From VXNE01 sp965248075 (GTDB lineage: Bacteria > Pseudomonadota > Gammaproteobacteria > Pseudomonadales > Azotimanducaceae), in contig CBDFIL010000003.1 of NCBI GenBank assembly GCA_965248075.1, forward strand, positions 1,984,001 through 2,048,000: a stretch of DNA of 64,000 nt, written 5' to 3'. The position numbers were made by a program, and so were the translations under genes. The notes beneath the pieces were generated by a model, which worked only from the letters and a program-made list of their open reading frames with translations, was not told where the DNA came from and searched no databases. Below are positions 32,632 through 40,235 of this stretch, in pieces (position 1 is the first letter of the stretch; every line of letters starts with the position of its first letter).

Positions 32632-33654
32632 TCAGGCGGCCTCTTCCATGCCCGGCTGGTACCGTCCGAGCGTCGCCGCCCCGTTGAGCCGCGCGCGCAA
32701 CGCCAGTTGTCGCTGGGCCGCCGGGACGCTCGCAGCACTTCCGCCCCAGGCCTTCAAGGCCGGCTCCTGCAACGCCCGTCCGTAAGAGAAGCTCAGCCGC
32801 CACGGCAGGTCCAGCCCGCTCGCATTCATCGCATTGAGGTGCTCGGTGGACTGCACGGCGGTCTGGCCACCCGACAGAAAGACGACGCCCGGCACCGCGG
32901 CGGGTACGGTGTTGCGCAGACAGGCGAGCGTCCGCTCGGCCACTTCCGCCACCGGCGCCTGGCTGGGGCAGTCCTTGCCGGACAGCACCATCGACGCTTT
33001 CAGCACGGTGCCCTCAAGGCGCACGTCCTGTTCCGCCAGGGCCGTGTAGAGCGCGCGCAGCGTCGCACGCGTCGCGGCATCGCAGGTCTCGATATCGTGG
33101 CCGCCGTCCATCAGGACCTCCGGCTCGACGATGGGGACGATGCCGGCGTCCTGGCACATCGAGGCATAGAGGGCCAGGGAGTACATGTTGGCCTCGACGC
33201 ACGCCCCGCTCGGCAAGCCGTCGCCGACGGTGATGACGGCGCGCCACTTCGCAAATCCGGCGCCGAGGTCACGGTACTCCGCCAGCCGCTCCCCGAGACC
33301 ATCGAGGCCCTGGGTGAACTTCTCGCCGGGATGCAGGGGCATGTCCAGCGTGCCCCGGTCGACCTTGATGCCCGGGATGCTGCCGTTGGCCGCGATGTGC
33401 TCGGGGAATGCGGCGCCGGCCGCGGTCTTCTGGCGGATGGTCTCGTCGAACAGGATGTAGCCCGACAGGTGCTCGGAGGACCCCTCCGCGGTGATCAGCA
33501 GTTCCCGATACGCCCGGCGGCTCTCCTCGTTCGACTCGACGCCGATCGAATCGAAACGGCGTTTGCAGGTCGGGTGGCTTTCGTCCATCGCGAGGATTCC
33601 CCGGCCCGGGGCGACCATGGCGTTTGCCGTTTCTTCGAGTATCTGCCGGTTCAT
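32632..33654 (-). CDS. Fructose-bisphosphate aldolase, class I
   Basis: This 340-residue aldolase is of the metazoan-like class I type, using a Schiff base rather than a metal. The lysine is in LEGTVLKASMVLSG, and the GILAMDESHPTCKRRFDSIG start, the IVEPEVLMDGGHD segment and the FLSGGQTAVQSTEHLNAMN phosphate-binding region are present. It cleaves fructose 1,6-bisphosphate. The start ATG 33654 gives MNRQILEETANAMVAPGRGI, as expected. It converges on the second rpiA copy. Confidence 0.94.
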   Translation of the reverse strand: MNRQILEETANAMVAPGRGILAMDESHPTCKRRFDSIGVESNEESRRAYRELLITAEGSSEHLSGYILFDETIRQKTAAGAAFPEHIAANGSIPGIKVDRGTLDMPLHPGEKFTQGLDGLGERLAEYRDLGAGFAKWRAVITVGDGLPSGACVEANMYSLALYASMCQDAGIVPIVEPEVLMDGGHDIETCDAATRATLRALYTALAEQDVRLEGTVLKASMVLSGKDCPSQAPVAEVAERTLACLRNTVPAAVPGVVFLSGGQTAVQSTEHLNAMNASGLDLPWRLSFSYGRALQEPALKAWGGSAASVPAAQRQLALRARLNGAATLGRYQPGMEEAA

Positions 33655-33725
33655 GTTCGAGAGGCTCTCCGCGACGCTGTGCAGCCGGCGGGGAGTATAG
33701 CGCCGCCGCCGTCCCGGGAACCCGG

Positions 33726-34778
33726 TCAGGCGGTCGGAGCTCCGTCGCTGACCAGCGCACGGGCGTACGGCAGAACCTGGTCTTCCCACTGCAGGCGAGC
33801 GTGGGCACAGCCGGCCGTGACGTCGCGAAATATCCGCTGCAGGGCCCGACTCTCGTGCAGTTCCGCGCCGCCGGCGGCCTCGTACAGCCGCTGCGTGGCC
33901 CGGTTGCAGAGCCGGGCCGCGAAGGCCGTGTCGCGCATGATGCGGGCGGTGACGAGAGCGTCCGGCGTCGGGTCGGCATCGAGTTCGTCAGCGGCTGCGA
34001 GGATCACCGTGCGCGCCGCATCCACTTCCGCGCTGGCTTCGCCGAGGCGCAACAGCCAGCCGTCGCGCGCCGAGGCTCCGATCTTGCGCGCGAACTCGCG
34101 TACCGCGGCCTGGGCGCCGCCGATGACCGGGCCGACGATGACGAGGATCAGGAGCGCGCCATAGGGCACGATGATCCGGGAGAAGGGCAACAGCCGTTCC
34201 GCCGGCACCGGGACGCCATCGCAGACCGCGTCCTTCGAGCCCGTCCCGCGCAGGCCCAGGACCTGCCAGGTGTCGTCGATCTCGTACTCCGACCTGTGCA
34301 GCAGTCCGAGGTGCGGCTCACCGTTCGGCTGAGCGATCCCGAGCAGCAGCCAGTCCGCATGGTCGCAGCCCGAGTTGAAAGCCCAACGCCCGGAGACGAC
34401 CGCCCCGTCCGGGCCGATGGACTCGGCATGGCCGGCGGGACCGAGGGAAGCGGACACGAGGGTTTTCGGCTCGCGCCACACCGCCTCCTGCACCGTATCC
34501 GGATAGCGGCCCACGACGTAGTTGTGCATGCCCCAGACGAAGTTGCACCAGCCCGTGGACATGCAGCCCTCCGCCAGCAACCCGCACACATCCACGAACT
34601 CCCGGATCGTGTGGGGAGAACGAGCTTTGAGCATCTGCGGGAATCCTGCCCCCTGCAGGGCGGCGAGCACCTCCGGATGCAGGTGCCCCAGTCGCTCGGT
34701 CGCGGCAGCCCGGTTCCGCGCGAGCGTCGCCACGGCACCGGCACGCTGGCGTAGCGTGGGCGTCTCCGGATCGTCCAT
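33726..34778 (-). CDS. Acyl-CoA dehydrogenase-like flavoprotein
   Basis: This 350-residue protein has the acyl-CoA dehydrogenase fold as used in flavin-dependent monooxygenases of the HpaH/HsaA type. There is an N-terminal helical domain, a middle beta domain containing VSGRWAFNSGCDHADWLLLG and a C-terminal helical bundle, with LGLRGTGSKD typical of the linker. The catalytic base of true dehydrogenases is not apparent, which favours an FADH2-dependent hydroxylase or an uncharacterised role. It lies 9 bp after a VOC-family gene on the same strand. Confidence 0.85.
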   Translation of the reverse strand: MDDPETPTLRQRAGAVATLARNRAAATERLGHLHPEVLAALQGAGFPQMLKARSPHTIREFVDVCGLLAEGCMSTGWCNFVWGMHNYVVGRYPDTVQEAVWREPKTLVSASLGPAGHAESIGPDGAVVSGRWAFNSGCDHADWLLLGIAQPNGEPHLGLLHRSEYEIDDTWQVLGLRGTGSKDAVCDGVPVPAERLLPFSRIIVPYGALLILVIVGPVIGGAQAAVREFARKIGASARDGWLLRLGEASAEVDAARTVILAAADELDADPTPDALVTARIMRDTAFAARLCNRATQRLYEAAGGAELHESRALQRIFRDVTAGCAHARLQWEDQVLPYARALVSDGAPTA

Positions 34779-34787
34779 GGCCGGGCG

Positions 34788-35222
34788 CTACAGCTCGAGC
34801 GGTTCTCCCTGGGCGATCTTCTGCGGCTCCTCTCGCCACGCGTCGGAGGTGTCGACGTAGAGTTCGAGCACGTTGCCGTCGGGGTCCCGGATGTAGAGCG
34901 ACCGGGTCACCTCGTGATCGATCGGCCGGCACCGCACGCCGGACGCATCGAGGTGCGCCTTGGCTTCGCGCAGGGCATCCATGTCGTTGCCGATCTTGAA
35001 GGCTACGTGGGCCAGTCCCACGGACTTCTCGCTCGCCCGCTCGGCGTCCGCGCCGAGGGCCGCGATGGCGAAGTCATGGTGGTTGCCCATCGTGAAGAAG
35101 GTCATGTGCGGGTCGTCCCGGTGCGCGCAGACTGTCATGCCGAGCACATCCCGGTAGAACGTCTCCGCGCGCTCCATCTCGCCGACCTTGATGACCACGT
35201 GACCCAACGATTCGATACGCAT
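34788..35222 (-). CDS. VOC family protein (ring-cleavage dioxygenase/glyoxalase-like)
   Basis: This 144-residue protein has a single vicinal oxygen chelate unit pair. Metal-ligand candidates are His in SLGHVVIKV, His in GLAHVAFKI and Glu in GNVLELYVDTSD, the pattern of extradiol dioxygenase-like proteins. The start ATG 35222 follows GGGGAGAGGCTC, a good ribosome site. It is followed by the acyl-CoA-dehydrogenase-like gene, so the two may act in one aromatic or steroid-like degradation step. Substrate unknown. Confidence 0.86.
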   Translation of the reverse strand: MRIESLGHVVIKVGEMERAETFYRDVLGMTVCAHRDDPHMTFFTMGNHHDFAIAALGADAERASEKSVGLAHVAFKIGNDMDALREAKAHLDASGVRCRPIDHEVTRSLYIRDPDGNVLELYVDTSDAWREEPQKIAQGEPLEL

Positions 35223-35359
35223 GAGCCTCTCCCCGGTTGAAACGTCCATGACCTGCCGAAGATTGTGGTGCTCCTTCCGCTATTGTCAAATCGGGCCCGA
35301 AGCTGCGGGCTTCCGGACACACCGGCATCCGGCCTGGCCCAAGGCGTGAAGGACGAGAC

Positions 35360-36223
35360 ATGCCTGACCTCAACCTCATCGGCCACGACCTGACGGGTAG
35401 GCCCTTCGGGGCCGCTCTCGACGTTTGCCTGATCCTCGCCGCGCTGTGCTGGCTGCTGTCCATCCTGACGCGCGAATACTCCTGGGTGGATCGCCTCTGG
35501 CAACTCTGTCCGCCGGCCTACTGCCTGATAGTCGCGGCCGCCGCGGACTTCGAGTCGACCCGCCTGAACCTCATGACCGTCCTCGTCACCGCGTGGGGGC
35601 TGCGTCTCGCCTACAACTTCGCGCGCAAGGGCGGCTTTTCCATGGGCGGAGAGGACTACCGATGGACCACCGTGCGCAAGCGGACCGGGCCGGTCGGCTT
35701 CCAGTTGCTCAACGTGACGTTCATCGCACCCGGACAGATGCTCCTGATCTGGCTGTTCACCTCGCCCATGCACCAGGCCTGGGTGTGGCGGGAAGCGCCG
35801 ATGAACGCGCTCGACATCGCCGCGGCCCTGGCGTTCGTCGCCCTCCTCGTCGGCGAGACGGTGGCCGACGAGAAGATGTGGAAGTTCCAGCAGGACAAGA
35901 AACGCCGCGTTGCCGCCGGCGAGGCGGTCGCGCAACCGTTCATGAACACCGGGCTCTTTCGCCTGAGTCGGCACCCCAACTACTTCTGCGAACTGGGCAT
36001 GTGGTGGGTGTTCTACCTGTTCGCGGTCGCGGCGTCGGGCGAATGGCTGCACTGGACGGGCGTCGGCTTCATCCTGCTGAGCGCGCTCTTCGCCGGCTCG
36101 ATCCCGCTTGGGGAATCCATGTCCGTCGACCGCCATCCGTCCTACCGCGACTACCAGACCACCACCCGGTGCTTGCTCCCGGTGCCCCGCCGACGCGCTG
36201 CCGACCCGTCGGGTCAGGTCTGA
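35360..36223 (+). CDS. DUF1295 (steroid 5-alpha-reductase-like) membrane protein
   Basis: This 287-residue protein has about six hydrophobic segments and the DUF1295 C-terminal motif TGLFRLSRHPNYFCELGMWW, followed by SYRDYQTTTRCLLP. The family shares the fold of 5-alpha-reductases and methyltransferases of the ICMT type, and most bacterial members are uncharacterised. It is divergent from the VOC gene and overlaps tail to tail by 10 bp with the dioxygenase gene on the minus strand. Confidence 0.88.
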   Translation: MPDLNLIGHDLTGRPFGAALDVCLILAALCWLLSILTREYSWVDRLWQLCPPAYCLIVAAAADFESTRLNLMTVLVTAWGLRLAYNFARKGGFSMGGEDYRWTTVRKRTGPVGFQLLNVTFIAPGQMLLIWLFTSPMHQAWVWREAPMNALDIAAALAFVALLVGETVADEKMWKFQQDKKRRVAAGEAVAQPFMNTGLFRLSRHPNYFCELGMWWVFYLFAVAASGEWLHWTGVGFILLSALFAGSIPLGESMSVDRHPSYRDYQTTTRCLLPVPRRRAADPSGQV

Positions 36224-37386
36224 CGGAAGTCGCGCGGCCCGCGACGCAGCACCGCGAGGCGGCTCTCGAAGTCGTCCCGACAGACGTAGCAGCCCTGCAG
36301 GAGACGGGGGCCGCTGCGGACATCGAAGCCTTCGCGGGCGTGCAGGATGCGGCGATTGTCGAACACCTGGCATTCTCCGGCACGCAGGCGGAACCGGAGT
36401 TGCATGGCATCGCTCGACGCGATGGCAAGGAACCTGCGTAGCGCGCGGTAGAACGCCATCTGCGACTCCGGCTCGATGTCCACCGGACCGAGCAGCGCCG
36501 GGTGCAGCCGCGAAACGACGACATCGCCATCTTCGTCGACCTCGATGACCGTGGCACGGTTGACGATCTCCCAGTCCCTGGCAATCGAAACGAACGTCAC
36601 GGGGCAGGTAGAGAGCAACTCGAACGCAGCCCTGTCCTCGTCTCGGAGCGCCTGCGCGCACGCGACGGCGTCCACCAGCACACTGTTCCCGCCCGTGGCG
36701 TCGTTGCGCAGACAGTGCAGGAACTGGACGCCCGGTGGATGTCGGCGGCTGGCCAGGTCGCTGTGGGGTTGGAGCGGTCCGGCGGTGTAGGCCAGGTTCT
36801 CCGCGTTCGACTTCGATTCGACGTCGAAGTAGCGGCCGAAGTGCGATTCCTCGATGAACCCTATCCGTTCCGCGAAATCCACCACCGCCAATCGTTCGCC
36901 CGGCACGCCCTCTACCAACGCGACGCCCCGAAGGTCCACGCATTCCAGGAGTGCCCGCAGGCCGGCATCGCTTCCGGTGACGGCGGCGTACGCGAAGCGC
37001 GACACGCCCTCGGCGAGTTCACCCGCCGTCCACGCCGGGCGCCGTCGCTTCCGACCCAGCCGGGCGGCCGGCTCTGCGCGGTGCGCGTCGAGCCACGGCC
37101 AGCTGAAGAAGGTCCCGTCGCACGGCGCGTCATGCCGCGGCCACTCGATGTGGAGCCCCTGTGCGTCGGTCCGAACGGACGCCGGCGCGATCTCGAGCGG
37201 AATCGCGAGGAAGTCCACGGTGCGCTCCCACGCGTCCGGGTGTGTACACCACGGGCAATGGCAGTTCTCGCGGAGCCAGTAGTACAAGTGGCGACTCCGA
37301 TGCCCCGCGGGCCATTCGATGTACAGGCTGTCGGCGCCCGCGGTCACCCTCGGAGTGCTGCGCTCAGACCGGTCTCGATCGCTCAC
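36214..37386 (-). CDS. Gamma-butyrobetaine hydroxylase-like TauD/DUF971 dioxygenase
   Basis: This 390-residue protein combines an N-terminal DUF971 domain, with the zinc-binding LRENCHCPWCTHPD, and a C-terminal TauD-type 2-oxoglutarate/Fe(II) oxygenase. The iron site is seen as QPHSDLASRR and the distal His in NRRILHAREGF. This is the architecture of gamma-butyrobetaine and trimethyllysine hydroxylases, but the substrate is not fixed by sequence. Translation starts at GTG 37386 after GGGAGG. It is divergent from the PhyH gene. Confidence 0.9.
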   Translation of the reverse strand: MSDRDRSERSTPRVTAGADSLYIEWPAGHRSRHLYYWLRENCHCPWCTHPDAWERTVDFLAIPLEIAPASVRTDAQGLHIEWPRHDAPCDGTFFSWPWLDAHRAEPAARLGRKRRRPAWTAGELAEGVSRFAYAAVTGSDAGLRALLECVDLRGVALVEGVPGERLAVVDFAERIGFIEESHFGRYFDVESKSNAENLAYTAGPLQPHSDLASRRHPPGVQFLHCLRNDATGGNSVLVDAVACAQALRDEDRAAFELLSTCPVTFVSIARDWEIVNRATVIEVDEDGDVVVSRLHPALLGPVDIEPESQMAFYRALRRFLAIASSDAMQLRFRLRAGECQVFDNRRILHAREGFDVRSGPRLLQGCYVCRDDFESRLAVLRRGPRDFRQT

Positions 37387-37527
37387 TGGACGATCCTCCC
37401 AGCCGCAATGGCCCTATCATCCCACGCTTGTGCGCTGTCCGGACCCCCCATACGGCCGCTGGGCCGCCCCCGCCTTGGCGGCGGTATCATCGTCCCGGCG
37501 TTTGGAGCCCTGGCGGCCATCAGGAAA

Positions 37528-38619
37528 GTGGAACGAGACGGCGCAGACGAGCAACGTACGCGCTTCGGGCGAGACGGTTTTCTTTCGCCCGTGCGGATCA
37601 TGGACGAGTCCGCGGCGGAGGGCCACCGTTCTCGCATGGGAAGGGCGGAGGCGTCCTTCGGCCCGCTGCACTACCAGGCCAAGGTCTACACCATCCTCCG
37701 CTCGCCGCTGGAACTGGCGACGCATCCCCGCGTGCTGGATACCGTCAGCGCGTTGATCGGGCCGAACGTCCTCTTGTGGAACGCCACCTACATCGTCAAG
37801 GAACCGCATGCCCCGGACCACGTGAGCTGGCACCAGGACCGAGTGTCGTGTCACGCGAGTTCTGGCACTTCAGAGTTCGCCATGCGCGTCAATGCAAGGC
37901 GTGGTCCGCAGCGAATATCGGGCATATTGGCAAGGACCACAACGCGGCAGTGGCGCGCATGGCGAGCTCCCGAAGGGCGCGTCCCACGGGCCCTGTGGCC
38001 GTGTTGCGCCCCTTGGCAATGGGCCCACCATTCCCGGCGGGGACGCGCCTTGCCACAGACCCCGTGGGACGCGCTGAAGCGCCAGAACTCGCGTGACACG
38101 ACACTAGCCTACTGGGGTCTCGATGGGGAAGACCAGGTGTCGATGTGGCTGGCGCTGACGCCGGCGAACGAGTCCGCGGGGGGCATGCGCATGGTGCCGG
38201 GCAGCCACCGCGCCGGCCGCTACAGCCACCGGTTGGCTGCGGACGCATCCAACGTCCTGTACCAGGGACAGACCGTGGAGGGGGTGGACGAGTCCCGCGC
38301 CGTCTCCTGCACCTTGCGCCCCGGCGAGGCGTCGTTGCACCACGGCTGGACACTGCACGCGTCCACGCCCAACCGGAGCGCCGACCGCCGCATCGGATTC
38401 AACGCCCAGTACGTCGCGACGCACATGCGCCAGACCCAACACGACCGCGACACCGCCCTCCTGGTACATGGCGTCGACAGCTTCCGTCACTTCGGCGTCG
38501 ACATCCCCGCGTCCCGCGACTTCGAGCCCGGGGCGCTCGCCCGCCAGCGGGAACTCGACCGCATGGTCCGGGACACGATGGGCGACGGGACCGGCGACTT
38601 CGGAACCCGCACGACATGA
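37528..38619 (+). CDS. PhyH-family dioxygenase containing an in-frame MITE insertion
   Basis: The 363-residue frame encodes a PhyH oxygenase: FGRDGFLSPVRIM at the start, the iron site VSWHQD, then LAYWGLDGEDQVSMWLALTP and the distal HHGWTLHAS. After the Asp of HQD an 88-codon stretch (37841-38104) interrupts the normal HQDLAYWG continuation. It is a MITE that keeps the frame open, so the full product would carry a large arginine-rich insertion in the active-site loop. The start is uncertain: GTG 37528 is used because a TATCAT -10-like box lies about 42 bp upstream, but ATG 37408 is in frame. Its stop overlaps the sulfotransferase ATG (ATGA). Confidence 0.8.
   Translation: MERDGADEQRTRFGRDGFLSPVRIMDESAAEGHRSRMGRAEASFGPLHYQAKVYTILRSPLELATHPRVLDTVSALIGPNVLLWNATYIVKEPHAPDHVSWHQDRVSCHASSGTSEFAMRVNARRGPQRISGILARTTTRQWRAWRAPEGRVPRALWPCCAPWQWAHHSRRGRALPQTPWDALKRQNSRDTTLAYWGLDGEDQVSMWLALTPANESAGGMRMVPGSHRAGRYSHRLAADASNVLYQGQTVEGVDESRAVSCTLRPGEASLHHGWTLHASTPNRSADRRIGFNAQYVATHMRQTQHDRDTALLVHGVDSFRHFGVDIPASRDFEPGALARQRELDRMVRDTMGDGTGDFGTRTT
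37841..38104. mobile_element. 264-bp MITE inserted in frame in the PhyH gene
   Basis: The insertion is bounded by a perfect inverted repeat of 24 bases. The left repeat starts GTGTCGTGTCACGCGAGTTC (37843) and the right one is its exact complement ending at 38104. Removing 37841-38104 restores a normal PhyH reading (HQD-LAYWG). The right flank is TA; the left reads GA, so a TA target duplication with one later change is likely. Its terminal decamer differs by one base from the end of the IS630 element at 17543, suggesting mobilisation by an IS630-type transposase. Internal repeats are visible. No transposase is encoded. Confidence 0.9.
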
Positions 38620-39269
38620 TCGTCTCGCACCGGCATCGCTTCATCTTCTTCGCCGTGCCGAGGACCGCCACGCACGCGGTGCGCACCGCGTTGCGCGACA
38701 GTCTGGGCCCCGAGGACTGGCAGCAGCAGTCTCTGACCGAGCAGGTCCGGCTCCCCGTTCCGCCACTCGCCCGCCTCGGCCATGGCCATATCACCCTGCG
38801 GCAGTTGCAGGCCTGCCTGCCCGGGGAAATCTGGTGCGACTATTTCAAGTTCGCGTGCGTGCGTGATCCCTACGACCGCTTCGTCTCCGCGTGCGCCATG
38901 CTGAACAATCGCAGCCGCGGCTTTCGCGGCAACGAGACGGCATTCATGAAGCGGGCGATCCGCGCCCCCCGCTTCCGCGCCCGCGCGCTGGTCCGCCCGC
39001 AGTGGGACATGCTGGTCGACGACCGGGGCAGGCTCGGCATGGACTACGTCGGGCGCTACGAGACGCTGCAGACATCGTTCGACGAAGCCTGCCGCCGCAT
39101 CGGCATTCCAGGGTCACCCCTGCCGACGAGCAACACCACGGAACATCGGGCGTACGCGTCCTACTACGACACCGAGCTGCTGGCCCTGGTGACGGAGCTC
39201 TATCGCCACGACTTCGACCACCTCGGCTACGCGGCGGCCACCTCCACGGAGGCCCTGTCTTGCGCCTGA
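38616..39269 (+). CDS. Sulfotransferase family protein
   Basis: This 217-residue protein looks like a carbohydrate/steroid-type sulfotransferase (Sulfotransfer_2-like). The N-terminal FIFFAVPRTATHAVRTALRD is the 5'-phosphosulfate-binding loop and FKFACVRDPYDRFVSAC is the 3'-phosphate-binding region with the conserved Arg and Ser. It would transfer sulfate from PAPS to a hydroxyl or amine. It overlaps the PhyH stop by 4 bp and is itself overlapped by the next gene, so the three genes are coupled. Acceptor unknown. Confidence 0.88.
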   Translation: MIVSHRHRFIFFAVPRTATHAVRTALRDSLGPEDWQQQSLTEQVRLPVPPLARLGHGHITLRQLQACLPGEIWCDYFKFACVRDPYDRFVSACAMLNNRSRGFRGNETAFMKRAIRAPRFRARALVRPQWDMLVDDRGRLGMDYVGRYETLQTSFDEACRRIGIPGSPLPTSNTTEHRAYASYYDTELLALVTELYRHDFDHLGYAAATSTEALSCA

Positions 39270-40222
39270 GCAAGCCCTTCATCCGGCTGCCGTTCCGCTT
39301 CGATGCGGAGCGCCTCGCGGCAGAGGCCGGACAGTTCCCGCCGGATCGATGGATGGCGCATCCGAGCGCCCTGGCCGGCAACTCCGCCATCGCGCTGATC
39401 TCGAGTGGCGGAACGGACAACGACTCCTTCGAGGGCGAGAAGCGCGCGACCCCGCACCTCGAGGCCTGCGAGTACGCCCGCCAGGTCATGGCGAGCTTCG
39501 GCGAGGTCCTGTCGCGTTCCCGGCTGATGAAGCTCGACGCCCGCTCAGAGCTCCGTTTGCACGTGGACTTCAACTACCACTGGTTCAGCCGCGTGCGCAT
39601 CCACATCCCGGTCGTCACCCACCCGTCGGTGATCTTTCACTGCGGGCCGGACAGACTGCACATGCAGGCCGGTGAGTGCTGGATCTTCGACTCCTGGCGG
39701 CGGCATCGGGTGGTGAACCCCAGTGCCGAGGATCGCATTCATCTCGTCGTCGACACCTGCGGATCGTCCCGCTTCTGGGACCTGGTGCGCCACGTCGAAG
39801 GCGCAGACCCGGACGTCACGGCCGCGACCGCCCGGCTCGTCGCCTTCGAGCCCGGCAAGCCCGTGGCGCTGCGAACCGAGCGGTTCGCGAGCCTGCCCGT
39901 CATGGCGCCGGGCGAATGCGCCGCATTGATCGAAGACCTGATCGCGGACTTCTCGGCCAATCCGGACAACGATTCGGGGCTCGTGGCCGAATACGCCGCG
40001 CTGCTGCGCGCCTTCGCCTGCGACTGGCGCGAGACCTGGCTTTTGCACGGACATCGTCCGGCGGGGTTGCCGCACTACCGGGAGTTGATCGAGCGGGCGC
40101 GCGGCCAACTGCATCCCGACATGCGGGCGCTCACGGTGCAGAGCAACCGGGTCGGCGTGAACGCGATCTTCGCCCAACGGGTGCTGAACGCCGCGCTCGC
40201 ACCGGACGCCGAAGTCCGCTGA
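39260..40222 (+). CDS. Aspartyl/asparaginyl beta-hydroxylase-like protein
   Basis: This 320-residue protein carries the Asp/Arg hydroxylase cupin core. RLHVDFNYHWFSRVRIHIPV and the distal GECWIFDSWRRHRVVNPS contain the two iron-binding His residues and the 2-oxoglutarate-binding Arg, as in LpxO- and AspH-type enzymes. Translation likely begins at TTG 39260, 8 bases after GGAGG and overlapping the sulfotransferase stop. It may hydroxylate a peptide, lipid or amino-acid-derived product shared with the neighbouring oxygenase and sulfotransferase. Confidence 0.82.
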   Translation: MRLSKPFIRLPFRFDAERLAAEAGQFPPDRWMAHPSALAGNSAIALISSGGTDNDSFEGEKRATPHLEACEYARQVMASFGEVLSRSRLMKLDARSELRLHVDFNYHWFSRVRIHIPVVTHPSVIFHCGPDRLHMQAGECWIFDSWRRHRVVNPSAEDRIHLVVDTCGSSRFWDLVRHVEGADPDVTAATARLVAFEPGKPVALRTERFASLPVMAPGECAALIEDLIADFSANPDNDSGLVAEYAALLRAFACDWRETWLLHGHRPAGLPHYRELIERARGQLHPDMRALTVQSNRVGVNAIFAQRVLNAALAPDAEVR

Positions 40223-40235
40223 CGGGCCCGGAGGT

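Noticed and set aside
36502..37400. Long forward frame preceding the PhyH gene
   Set aside because: It is antisense to the DUF971/TauD gene, with arginine-rich content and no domain. PhyH begins downstream of it.
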